Origin: Salinarimonas rosea DSM 21201
Lineage (GTDB): Bacteria > Pseudomonadota > Alphaproteobacteria > Rhizobiales > Beijerinckiaceae
Assembly (NCBI RefSeq): GCF_000429045.1
Contig: NZ_KE386842.1
Location: 199,385 to 251,159, forward strand
Direction: 5' to 3'
DNA length: 51,775 nt
Shown here: one piece after another, positions 15,516 through 23,140 of the stretch
How the letters are laid out: the number at the start of each line of letters is the position of its first letter
How positions within the stretch are numbered: the first letter of the stretch is position 1
Made by a program: the position numbers and the translations under genes
Notes under the pieces: generated by a model
The model's input: the letters and a program-made list of their open reading frames with translations, nothing else
Database searches by the model: none
Told to the model about the DNA's origin: nothing

Positions 15516-17285
15516 ATGCGCATCCCTCGAGACGCACGCGGACCCGCGCTCGCCACCGCGATCGCTGCCGCCCTGGCCTTGCCGGGCGCGGCGCTCGCCC
15601 AGATCGCCGATCTCGCCCCCGCGCCCGAAGCCGCGACCGGCGTGGCCGATGCCCGCGAGCCGGCGCGGGCCGAGCGCCGGATGGTGGCCGCCGCGAACCC
15701 GATCGCCGCCGAGGCGGGCCTCGCCATCCTGCGCGCCGGGGGCAGCGCGGTGGACGCCATGGTGACGACCCAGCTCGTCCTCAACATCGTCGAGCCGCAG
15801 AGCTCCGGCATCGGCGGCGGCGCCTTCCTGCTGCACTGGGACGCGGACCGCTCCGATCTCGTGACCCTCGACGGCCGCGAGACCGCTCCCGGGGCCGCGA
15901 CGCCCGAGCGCTTCCTCGGCCCGGACGGCGAGCCGCGCCCGTTCATGGAGGCCGTGGTCGGCGGGCTCTCGGTGGGCGTGCCCGGCACGCCGGCGCTCCT
16001 CGCGGAGGCGCACGAACGCTTCGGCCGGCTGCCCTGGGAGAACCTGTTCACGATCCCGATCCGGCTCGCCCAGGACGGCTTTCCCGTCTCCGAGCGGCTC
16101 CACGCCCTACTCGACGGCGACCCGGCGCTGCGCGACGATCCCCGCGCCCGCGCCCTCTACTACGGGGAGGACGGCAGCCCGCTCCCCGTGGGCACGATGC
16201 TGAAGAACCCCGCGCTCGCCGAGACGCTGCGCGCGATGGCGGCCCGCGGCGTCTCCGCCTTCTACACGGGCGCCGTGGCGCAGGACATCGTCGACACGGT
16301 CCGGGGCCACCCGAGCAATCCCGGGGACATGACGCTCGACGACCTCGCCGGCTATCGCGTGGTCGAGCGCGAGCCGGTCTGCGTCCCCTATCGCGTCTAC
16401 GAGGTCTGCGGCATGGGGCCGCCCTCCTCGGGCGCCATCGCGGTCGGGCAGATCCTCGGGCTCGTCGAGGGCTTCGACCTCGCCGCCATGGGCCCGGGGC
16501 CGGACGCGGCGCACGTGGTCTCCGAGGCGAGCCGCCTCGCCTTCGCGGACCGAAACCACTACGTCGCCGATTCCGACTTCGTCTCCGTGCCCGTCCGCGG
16601 CCTGCTCGACGAGGGCTACCTCGCCGAGCGCGCGGGGCTCATCGCCGACGACGCCTCGCTCGGGCAGGCCGAGCCCGGCGAGCCACCGTTCCTGCGCGAG
16701 GGGAGTCTCGCGCCCTCGATCGACCGCTCGACCGGCACGAGCCAGGTCTCGATCGTCGACGCCGACGGCAACGCCGTCTCGCTGACGACGACGATCGAGA
16801 GCGCCTTCGGCGCGCGGCTGATGACGCAGAGCGGCTTCCTGCTCAACAACGAGCTCACCGACTTCTCCTTCCGCCCGGAGGCGGACGGGCGGCCGGTGGG
16901 GAACCGGGTCGAGGCCGGCAAGCGGCCGCGCTCCTCGATGGCGCCGACGATCGTGCTCGACGCCTTCGGGCGGCTCTACGTCGTCGCCGGCTCGCCGGGC
17001 GGCAGCCGCATCATCGGCTACGTGACGAAGACGCTGATCGGCATCCTGGACTGGGGCCTCGACCCGCAGGCGGCCGCCGCCTTCCCCGGCTTCCTCTCGC
17101 GCAACGGGCCGACCGAGCTCGAGGAGGGCACCGCGGCCGCCGCGTGGGCGCAGGCGCTCGAGGCGCGCGGCCACGAGATCCGGCTCGCGGAGATGACGTC
17201 CGGCATCCACGCCATCGTCGTCACCCCGGCGGGCCTGCTGGGCGGCGCCGACCCGCGCCGGGAAGGCCTCGCCGTCGGCGACTGA
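15516..17285 (+). CDS. ggt: Gamma-glutamyltranspeptidase
   Basis: The 589-residue product is an exported gamma-glutamyltransferase (N-terminal nucleophile hydrolase), which breaks down glutathione and gamma-glutamyl compounds in the periplasm. A signal peptide ends near ALAQIADLA. The large-subunit motifs [26 protein letters not shown] and [14 protein letters not shown] are present. The self-cleavage and nucleophile residue should be Thr408 in [22 protein letters not shown]. Downstream are [12 protein letters not shown] and the oxyanion segment [12 protein letters not shown] and GSPGGSRII. Length agrees with the family. GTSQ replaces the more common TTH but keeps the threonine. Confidence 0.94.
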   Translation: MRIPRDARGPALATAIAAALALPGAALAQIADLAPAPEAATGVADAREPARAERRMVAAANPIAAEAGLAILRAGGSAVDAMVTTQLVLNIVEPQSSGIGGGAFLLHWDADRSDLVTLDGRETAPGAATPERFLGPDGEPRPFMEAVVGGLSVGVPGTPALLAEAHERFGRLPWENLFTIPIRLAQDGFPVSERLHALLDGDPALRDDPRARALYYGEDGSPLPVGTMLKNPALAETLRAMAARGVSAFYTGAVAQDIVDTVRGHPSNPGDMTLDDLAGYRVVEREPVCVPYRVYEVCGMGPPSSGAIAVGQILGLVEGFDLAAMGPGPDAAHVVSEASRLAFADRNHYVADSDFVSVPVRGLLDEGYLAERAGLIADDASLGQAEPGEPPFLREGSLAPSIDRSTGTSQVSIVDADGNAVSLTTTIESAFGARLMTQSGFLLNNELTDFSFRPEADGRPVGNRVEAGKRPRSSMAPTIVLDAFGRLYVVAGSPGGSRIIGYVTKTLIGILDWGLDPQAAAAFPGFLSRNGPTELEEGTAAAAWAQALEARGHEIRLAEMTSGIHAIVVTPAGLLGGADPRREGLAVGD

Positions 17286-17324
17286 GGAGCGATCGAGCCT
17301 GCGGGCCGCAAGGTTTCGTCAACC

Positions 17325-18278
17325 ATGCGGCCCGATCCTCGTGCGATGAGACACGCACCGGCCCGCCTCCTCCCGCCCCTTCTCCTCGCCGCCGCCCTCG
17401 CGCTCCTGCCCGCGGGAGCCTCGGCACAGACCCTCGGCACGCTCGACCCGCGGCCGTGGCCGCCGCTGGCGAACCCGCAGGACCCCGCGCTCCCCGCCAA
17501 GGAGCTGTTCGGCCGTGCCGCCGAGCCCGCCCCGCTCGCGGCCCGCGCGCTCGGCTCCTACGCCGGCGGCTGCCTCGCCGGCGCCGTGGCGCTCCCCGTC
17601 GACGGGCCGGGCTGGCGGGTGATGCGCGTCTCGCGCAACCGCAACTGGGGCCACCCGGAGCTCGTCGCGCTGCTCGAGCGCCTCGCCGCGGCGACGCCGG
17701 AGGCGGTCGGCTGGCCCGGGCTCCTCGTCGGCGACCTCGCCCAGCCCCGGGGCGGTCCGATGATCTGGGGCCACGCCTCCCACCAGAACGGCCTCGACGC
17801 CGACGTCTGGCTCACCCCGATGCCGCAGGCCGGGGTCGACCGCGCCGCGCGCGAGACGATGATGGCGACCTCCGTCGTGCGTGCCGACCGCCGCGACGTC
17901 GATCCCGCGGTCTGGACGCCGGCCCACGCCCGCCTGATCGCGCTCGCCGCCCGCGAGCCGCGGGTCGAGCGGCTGTTCGTCAACGCCGCGATCAAGAAGG
18001 CGCTCTGCCGCGAGACCGAGGGCGACCGCTCCTGGCTCGGGAAGGTCCGCCCGATGTGGGGGCACGACTACCACATGCACATCCGCATCGGCTGCCCCGC
18101 GGGCGAGGACGGCTGCGAGCCGCAGGCCGCCGTCCCGCCGGGCGACGGCTGCGACGCGTCCCTCGACTGGTGGTTCAGCGACGAGGTGCTGAACCCGCGG
18201 CCCGGCGGCGGCGGGCGCCGCGAGAAGACGCTCGCCGACCTGCCGGACGCGTGCCGCCAGGTGCTGGTGACCCGGTGA
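17325..18278 (+). CDS. mepA: Penicillin-insensitive murein endopeptidase (MepA)
   Basis: The 317-residue exported protein belongs to the MepA zinc peptidase family, which cuts D-Ala-meso-DAP crosslinks in peptidoglycan. After a signal peptide (ending near GASAQTLG), GHASHQNGLDADVWL carries the zinc ligands His153 and Asp160, seven apart as in the family. The later MWGHDYHMHIRIGCP supplies the remaining histidine ligand. Several cysteines fit periplasmic disulphides. An in-frame ATG at 17346 would give a shorter signal peptide. It follows ggt by 39 bp on the same strand and may share its transcript. Confidence 0.93.
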   Translation: MRPDPRAMRHAPARLLPPLLLAAALALLPAGASAQTLGTLDPRPWPPLANPQDPALPAKELFGRAAEPAPLAARALGSYAGGCLAGAVALPVDGPGWRVMRVSRNRNWGHPELVALLERLAAATPEAVGWPGLLVGDLAQPRGGPMIWGHASHQNGLDADVWLTPMPQAGVDRAARETMMATSVVRADRRDVDPAVWTPAHARLIALAAREPRVERLFVNAAIKKALCRETEGDRSWLGKVRPMWGHDYHMHIRIGCPAGEDGCEPQAAVPPGDGCDASLDWWFSDEVLNPRPGGGGRREKTLADLPDACRQVLVTR

Positions 18279-18402
18279 GGCCGGGCGCAGCCGACCGTGC
18301 GGGTGGCGCGCGTGCGGGCTCAATCGGGAGTCATCCCGATGGCCGGTCTCCGTGCCGGCGCTACACTGCGGCGGGAACGCGGACCCGATGGAGGGATGGA
18401 CC

Positions 18403-18639
18403 ATGAGCGAGAACGGCACCGACGTGGAGGGAGAGTTCCTGCTGCCCATGCCCGAGGGGGCCGAGGCGCGCCCGTTCGTGCTCGCCTTCGTGGAGAAGAC
18501 CGCCTGGGACCGGCTGCAGGGCGCGGATCTCGTCTTCTCGGAGGCGGTCGGCGGGCTCGAGGTCCACGAGGTGCGCGAGAAGGTCGAGGCGTCGGGCGGC
18601 AGCGGCACCGCGGGAATCGACACCACGTTCAGCTTCTGA
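18403..18639 (+). CDS. Putative graspetide (omega-ester/amide RiPP) precursor peptide
   Basis: This 78-residue acidic peptide starts at an ATG preceded by GGAGGG, in frame with a stop one base before the ATP-grasp gene. Residues 24-31 read PFVLAFVE, strikingly like PFFARFLE, the leader helix that microviridin precursors use to dock onto their ligases (P, F, F and E at the same spacing). The C-terminal part, from about residue 40, is rich in Ser, Thr, Asp, Glu and Lys, the side chains joined in graspetides, and ends GIDTTFSF. It lacks the microviridin core TxKxPSD. Calling it a precursor is inference from neighbour, size and leader motif; the modified residues are unknown. Confidence 0.72.
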   Translation: MSENGTDVEGEFLLPMPEGAEARPFVLAFVEKTAWDRLQGADLVFSEAVGGLEVHEVREKVEASGGSGTAGIDTTFSF

Positions 18640-18640
18640 C

Positions 18641-19675
18641 GTGATCCTCGTCGTCTCCCACCTGCACGAGCCCTCGGTGAACGGCGTCGTGCGCGGCCTG
18701 GAGGCGCGCGGCGCGCCGTGGGCGCGCGTCAATACCGAGGAGTTCCCCCTGTTCCGCGCCGGGCGCATCGTGCTCGACGGGGCCGAGCCCTACGGGCTGA
18801 TCGAGACCGATCGCGGTCGCGTCGACACCCGCGCCGTCTCGGCGGTGTGGATGCGCCGCGCCGCGCGGCCGGCGGTGCCGCGCGGCTTTCGTCCCAAGGA
18901 CAAGGGCTTCATCGTCGACGAGGCGAGCGCCTTCCTGCACGGCTTCCTCGACCTCGTCGGCGGCGTCTTCGTGAACCCGCGCGAGGCCGAGCGGCGGGCC
19001 CGCAAGGTGCCGCAGCTGGCTCTGGCGCGCCGTTGCGGCTTCACGGTGCCCCGCACGCTCGTGACCAACGACGCGCAGGCGGTCCGCGCCTTCGTCGCCG
19101 AGGCCGCGGGACCCGTCGTCTTCAAGCCGCTCTCCGGCGTCACGTCGGGGGGCGCGGACTTCGCCCGCGCGCTCGAGCAGCGGTTCGGCGAGGCCGTCGA
19201 GGTGGAGCCGGAAAGCGCGCAGGCCACCGGAACGGCGGAGCTGGTCTTCAGCCAGATCCTCACGCCCGAGAGGGCCGCGCAGCTCGACGCCCTGCGCTAC
19301 GCTCCCGTGATCTTCCAGGACTACGTCGAGAAGGCGTTCGACGTCCGGATCACCTACGTGGCCGGGCGGATCTTCGCCTGCCGGATCCACTCGCAGGAGG
19401 CCGGGGACACGGCGGTCGACTTCCGCCGCATGGCCCTGCGCCCGCGTGTCGAGGACGTGCGGCATGCACTGTTCGATCCTCCGGCTGCGCTGGCGGAGGG
19501 GATCGACGCCTTCATGCGCGCCGCGGGCCTGGTCTTCGGCTGTCTCGACTTCGTCGAGACGCCGGACGGCGATTTCGTCTTCCTCGAGGTGAACCCGAGC
19601 GGGCAATGGCTGTGGATCGAGCAATTGACCGGGGCGCCGATCACGGCGGCCCTCGTCGATGCGCTCTGCGCGTAA
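18641..19675 (+). CDS. MvdD-like ATP-grasp peptide maturase (graspetide synthetase)
   Basis: The 344-residue product has the MvdC/MvdD ATP-grasp architecture: a pre-ATP-grasp domain with WMRRAARPAVPR, a linker NPREAERRARKVPQLALARRCGFTVPRTLVTND, the phosphate-binding VVFKPLSG, then APVIFQDYVEKAFDVRITYVAG and the metal-binding CLDFVETPDGDFVFLEVNPSGQWLWIE. Such enzymes phosphorylate Asp or Glu side chains of a precursor and join them to Ser/Thr or Lys, making omega-ester or omega-amide rings. The start is GTG, one base after the precursor stop, so the two are translationally coupled. Only one ligase is seen, whereas microviridin loci usually have two (MvdD for esters, MvdC for amides). Confidence 0.85.
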   Translation: MILVVSHLHEPSVNGVVRGLEARGAPWARVNTEEFPLFRAGRIVLDGAEPYGLIETDRGRVDTRAVSAVWMRRAARPAVPRGFRPKDKGFIVDEASAFLHGFLDLVGGVFVNPREAERRARKVPQLALARRCGFTVPRTLVTNDAQAVRAFVAEAAGPVVFKPLSGVTSGGADFARALEQRFGEAVEVEPESAQATGTAELVFSQILTPERAAQLDALRYAPVIFQDYVEKAFDVRITYVAGRIFACRIHSQEAGDTAVDFRRMALRPRVEDVRHALFDPPAALAEGIDAFMRAAGLVFGCLDFVETPDGDFVFLEVNPSGQWLWIEQLTGAPITAALVDALCA

Positions 19676-19747
19676 ACGGGTGGCACCGGCGCCGATGGGC
19701 GCCTATCGAGGCGGCCCGACCACCGCTGCGGACCACGAGGCCCCCCG

Positions 19748-20674
19748 ATGCCCGCCAACGTCATGTCCGCCCGCCAATGGGCGATGCTCGTGCTCCTCGC
19801 GCTCGTGTGGGGCGGGTCGTTCTTCTTCAACGCGGTGGCGGTGGCGGAGCTGCCGCCGCTGACCGTCGTCGCCGTGCGGGTCGCCGTGGCGGCGCTCGCG
19901 CTGCAGATCGTGCTCGCCGCGCGGGGGCAGCGGCTGCCGCTGCGCGGCCCGGTGCTCGTCGCCTTCCTCGTCATGGGGGTCCTCAACAACGCCGTGCCGT
20001 TCACCCTCATCGTCTGGGGACAGACGCACATCGCCTCCGGCCTCGCCGCGATCCTCAATGCCACGACGCCGCTGTTCGCGGTCATCGTGGCGCACGCCTT
20101 CACCCGCGACGAGCGCATCACGCCGCTTCGGCTGGCCGGCGTCGCGGTGGGCTTCGTCGGCGTCGTCGCCATGATCGGGCCCGCCGCGCTTTCCGGGCTC
20201 GGCGAGAGCGTCGCCGCGCAGCTCGCCTGCCTCGCGGCGGCCGTCTCCTACGCCGTATCGGGCGTCTACGGCCGGCGCTTCGCCGACCTCGGCGTGGCGC
20301 CGATGGCGACGGCGGCGGGCATGCTCGCCGCCTCCGCCCTCGTGCTCGTGCCGCTCGCGCTCGCGATCGACCGGCCTTTCGCCCTCCCGGCGCCCGGCCT
20401 CGCGACGGTCGCGTCCCTCGCGGGCGTGGCGCTGGTCTCCACGGCCTTCGCCTACATCCTCTATTTCCGCCTGCTCGCCACCGCGGGCGCGACGAACCTC
20501 CTCCTCGTCACCTTCCTCGTGCCGGTGAGCGCGATCCTGCTCGGCGTCCTCGTGCTGGGCGAGACGCTGGCGCCCAAGCACCTCGTCGGCATGGCCCTGA
20601 TCGGTCTCGGGCTCGCCGCGATCGACGGCCGGCTGCCGCGCGCGGCCGCGGCACGGTGGGTGCGGGCGAGATAA
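19748..20674 (+). CDS. EamA/DMT-superfamily transporter
   Basis: The 308-residue product is a ten-helix drug/metabolite transporter made of two EamA repeats. The first begins ALVWGGSFFFNAVAVAELPPLTVVAVRVAVA, the second near AQLACLAAAVSYAVSGVYGRRFADLG; FLVPVSAILLGVLVLGE is the typical end of the second repeat. The membrane topology is clear, the substrate is not. It is the next gene after the ATP-grasp ligase (72 bp gap, same strand), so it could export or confer tolerance to the modified peptide, but DMT proteins are common and this may be coincidence. Confidence 0.88.
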   Translation: MPANVMSARQWAMLVLLALVWGGSFFFNAVAVAELPPLTVVAVRVAVAALALQIVLAARGQRLPLRGPVLVAFLVMGVLNNAVPFTLIVWGQTHIASGLAAILNATTPLFAVIVAHAFTRDERITPLRLAGVAVGFVGVVAMIGPAALSGLGESVAAQLACLAAAVSYAVSGVYGRRFADLGVAPMATAAGMLAASALVLVPLALAIDRPFALPAPGLATVASLAGVALVSTAFAYILYFRLLATAGATNLLLVTFLVPVSAILLGVLVLGETLAPKHLVGMALIGLGLAAIDGRLPRAAAARWVRAR

Positions 20675-20853
20675 ATAGACGACGTATCTTGCTCTCCTGC
20701 GTGTGCTGCTCGACAAGGATCGGCCTGCAGCCTTTCCGGGCCGAGCGGGCCGCGGCACGCCCCGGAGTTTCCGCGGCTACGCCCGGCGAGGCGGCGGCCG
20801 TGCGCGTGACGGTGCACGGCCAATCCGAGCCGGCGGGCGGAAAGGAGGCTGTC

Positions 20854-20934
20854 ATGACCAGCTTCGAGCTTGCGGTCGTCGTGCTCATGATCGCGCAGAT
20901 CATGGCCACGCTCCTCGTCGGCACTGTGCGCTGA
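20854..20934 (+). CDS. Tiny single-pass membrane peptide
   Basis: This 26-codon ORF encodes MTSFELAVVVLM... followed by a hydrophobic stretch and a short polar end (GTVR), a likely single membrane helix. It is preceded by AAAGGAGG at 20841-20848, a full consensus Shine-Dalgarno sequence five bases from the ATG and stronger than at most genes here. It is followed 12 bp later by a strong terminator hairpin. Ribosome site, start, stop and terminator form a complete gene unit. The family is unknown to me. Confidence 0.6.
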   Translation: MTSFELAVVVLMIAQIMATLLVGTVR

Positions 20935-20946
20935 GGCCGCGAACGG

Positions 20947-20988
20947 AGACGCCGAGCCCCCGGGAGGGCTCGGCGTCTCTTCTTCGGC
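20947..20988 (+). terminator. Rho-independent terminator after the small membrane-peptide ORF
   Basis: A perfect 13-bp stem, AGACGCCGAGCCC with GGGCTCGGCGTCT, encloses a 6-base loop and is followed by CTCTTCTTC. It sits 12 bp after the stop of the 26-codon ORF and separates that unit from rlmN. Confidence 0.75.
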
Positions 20989-21270
20989 GAAGGCGAGCGT
21001 CGCAACGCCCGGACCTTCGCGCCTCGCGTTGGCGGGAAACGCGTGTGACGCCGCGTGTCCCGCGATGTGGAAAGGAGGCGGATTGACCGCTCCGAGCATC
21101 CGCAATATGCGCGCGCATCCGAGCGACGTCAACACCCGACCGACCTTCCCGTGGTGAAAGCCGCGGCTTCCGGTCCCGCCGGCTCGCCACCGCTTGTCCC
21201 GTGAGGGACTCACGCTCGCCGCGATTTTCCCCTATATGAGCCCGATCACGAGAACGAAGGTCACAGGTCC
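20989..21270 (+). promoter_or_regulatory. Upstream region of rlmN, with a possible promoter and mini-ORF
   Basis: This stretch holds no clear gene. TTGACC at 21083-21088 and TATGCG 17 bp later form a possible promoter for rlmN. The same TTG could instead start a 24-codon ORF (21083-21157) behind AAAGGAGG at 21071-21078. The two readings compete and I cannot decide between them. TATATGAG about 35 bp before the rlmN start is another possible -10 element. Confidence 0.3.
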
Positions 21271-22611
21271 ATGCCCCACGCGCTCGACATCGCGCGCCGG
21301 AACCCGAACGCGCCCGCCCTCGGCGGCAGCGAGGCGACCGCCGTCGACAAGGCCGCCGTCGACAAGGCCGCCATCGAGAAGGCGGCCGAGCTCGATCTCG
21401 CGCCGGGCGCCCAGGCCGGCCAGCCCTCGCTCGTCGGGCTCACCCGCGACGAGCTGAAGCAGCGCCTGCTCGAGGCGGGCGTGCCCGAGCGCGAGGCGAG
21501 GATGCGCGTCGCGCAGGTCTGGCACTGGATCTACTTCCGCGGTGCGCGCGACTTCGCCGCGATGACCAACGTCTCCAAGCACCTGCGCGCGCTGCTCGCC
21601 GAGCACTACACGCTGGCGCGCCCGGAGGTCGTCTCCGAGCAGGTCTCGAAGGACGGCACCCGCAAGTGGCTCCTGCGCATGCCCTCGACCGGCCCCCACG
21701 ACAAGGGCGCCGAGATCGAGTGCGTCTACATTCCCGAGAGCGACCGCGGCACCCTGTGCGTCTCCTCCCAGGTCGGCTGCACGCTGACCTGCTCGTTCTG
21801 CCACACCGGCACGCAGAAGCTCGTGCGCAACCTCACCTCCGCCGAGATCGCGGCCCAGCTCGTCGTCGCCCGCGACCGCCTGGGCGACTGGCCCGACGCG
21901 ACCCCGCCGGACGGCGCCTTCGTGCCCACCGACGGCGGGCGCTTCGTGACCAACATCGTCTTCATGGGCATGGGCGAGCCGCTCTACAACACGGACAACG
22001 TGGTGGCGGCGATCGGCGTCCTGGCGGACAACGAGGGACTCGGCCTCTCGCGCCGGCGCATCACGGTGTCGACGTCGGGCGTCGTGCCGCAGATCGGCCG
22101 GCTCGGCGAGGAGGCGCACAGCGCGCTCGCCATCTCGCTCCACGCCGTGCGCGACGAGCTGCGCAACACGCTGGTGCCGCTCAACAAGAAGTACCCGATC
22201 GCCGAGCTGATGCAGGCCTGCCGGGACTATCCCGGCCTCTCCAACGCCCGGCGGATCACCTTCGAGTACGTCATGCTCGACGGCGTCAACGATTCGGACG
22301 CCGACGCGCGGGCGCTGGTCAAGCTGCTCCAGGGCGTGCCGGCGAAGATCAACCTGATCCCGTTCAACCCGTGGCCCGGCTCGAAATACGAATGCTCCTC
22401 CTGGGAGCGGATCGAGCGCTTCTCGGAGATCGTCTACCGCGCGGGCTACGCGTCGCCGGTGCGCACGCCGCGCGGCCGCGATATCCTCGCCGCCTGCGGC
22501 CAGCTCAAGAGCGAGACCGAGAAGCTGCGCGCCCGCGCCCGGATGATGCTCGAGAGCGGCATCGGCGCGGAGGGGGTCTACGCGGCGGCGGCCGCCGAGG
22601 CCGGGGACTGA
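21271..22611 (+). CDS. rlmN: Dual-specificity 23S rRNA/tRNA (adenine-C2) methyltransferase RlmN
   Basis: The 446-residue product is the radical SAM enzyme that methylates C2 of A2503 in 23S rRNA and A37 in some tRNAs. The CxxxCxxC cluster motif is [12 protein letters not shown] (Cys170, Cys174, Cys177). [10 protein letters not shown] is the SAM-binding GxGE-type segment. Cys409 in DILAACGQL is the methylated C-terminal cysteine, and [12 protein letters not shown] and [10 protein letters not shown] are also typical. The first ~55 residues are an extension over the E. coli length and contain three near-repeats of A(V/I)DKAA/EKAA. It heads a plus-strand run with mnmE and mnmG. Confidence 0.96.
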   Translation: MPHALDIARRNPNAPALGGSEATAVDKAAVDKAAIEKAAELDLAPGAQAGQPSLVGLTRDELKQRLLEAGVPEREARMRVAQVWHWIYFRGARDFAAMTNVSKHLRALLAEHYTLARPEVVSEQVSKDGTRKWLLRMPSTGPHDKGAEIECVYIPESDRGTLCVSSQVGCTLTCSFCHTGTQKLVRNLTSAEIAAQLVVARDRLGDWPDATPPDGAFVPTDGGRFVTNIVFMGMGEPLYNTDNVVAAIGVLADNEGLGLSRRRITVSTSGVVPQIGRLGEEAHSALAISLHAVRDELRNTLVPLNKKYPIAELMQACRDYPGLSNARRITFEYVMLDGVNDSDADARALVKLLQGVPAKINLIPFNPWPGSKYECSSWERIERFSEIVYRAGYASPVRTPRGRDILAACGQLKSETEKLRARARMMLESGIGAEGVYAAAAAEAGD

Positions 22612-22618
22612 GGCGCCG

Positions 22619-23140
22619 GTGCACGCGCTCTCGCGCCTCGCCTTCTGGCTCGTCGGGCTCCTGCTCGCGATCCCCGCGGGTGCGGTGGCGCTCGCGATCG
22701 GCGTCCTGAACGATCCCGCCGCGCGCGAGACCATCGCGCGGATCGGGCTCGCCGCCTTCGCCGCCGTCTTCCGCATCGCCGCCGCCGGCGGCGATCCCGC
22801 GCCGGTGGTCGAGACGCTGTTCGTCGGCTTCTGGATGCTCGCGACCGTGCTCGTCGTCGCGCCCGTGACGTTGGCCTCCGCCGTGGGCGAGATCGCCGGG
22901 GCGCGCTCCCTCGTCCTCTACAGCGGGCTCGCCGCGGCGCTGACGGCCGCGGTGCCCTGGATCGCGCGCGGCGGCGCCGGCGAGGCGGCGGCGATGCCGG
23001 CGGAAGGGCGGCTGACCGCGATCCTGTTCGTCACCGGCGCCGTGGCGGGGCTCGTCTACTGGGCGGTGTCCGGCCGCTCGGCGGGGCGCCCGACGCGCGG
23101 TCCGGACCACGCCGGCCCCGGCAGCGGGCCGCGCCCATGA
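22619..23140 (+). CDS. Small integral membrane protein of unknown function
   Basis: The 173-residue product starts at GTG seven bases after rlmN and overlaps mnmE by four bases (ATGA). It has about four hydrophobic helices: LAFWLVGLLLAIPAGAVALAIGV, a middle pair around FVGFWMLATVLVVAPVTLA and SLVLYSGLAAALTAAVPW, and ILFVTGAVAGLVYWAV near the end, with a Gly/Pro-rich tail. I do not recognise a named family. The tight packing on both sides shows it is co-translated with rlmN and mnmE and supports it being real. Confidence 0.75.
   Translation: MHALSRLAFWLVGLLLAIPAGAVALAIGVLNDPAARETIARIGLAAFAAVFRIAAAGGDPAPVVETLFVGFWMLATVLVVAPVTLASAVGEIAGARSLVLYSGLAAALTAAVPWIARGGAGEAAAMPAEGRLTAILFVTGAVAGLVYWAVSGRSAGRPTRGPDHAGPGSGPRP

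Noticed and set aside
18403-18639. Classical microviridin precursor.
   Set aside because: The TxKxPSD core motif and the second (MvdC-type) ligase are missing; only the leader motif and ligase type are shared.
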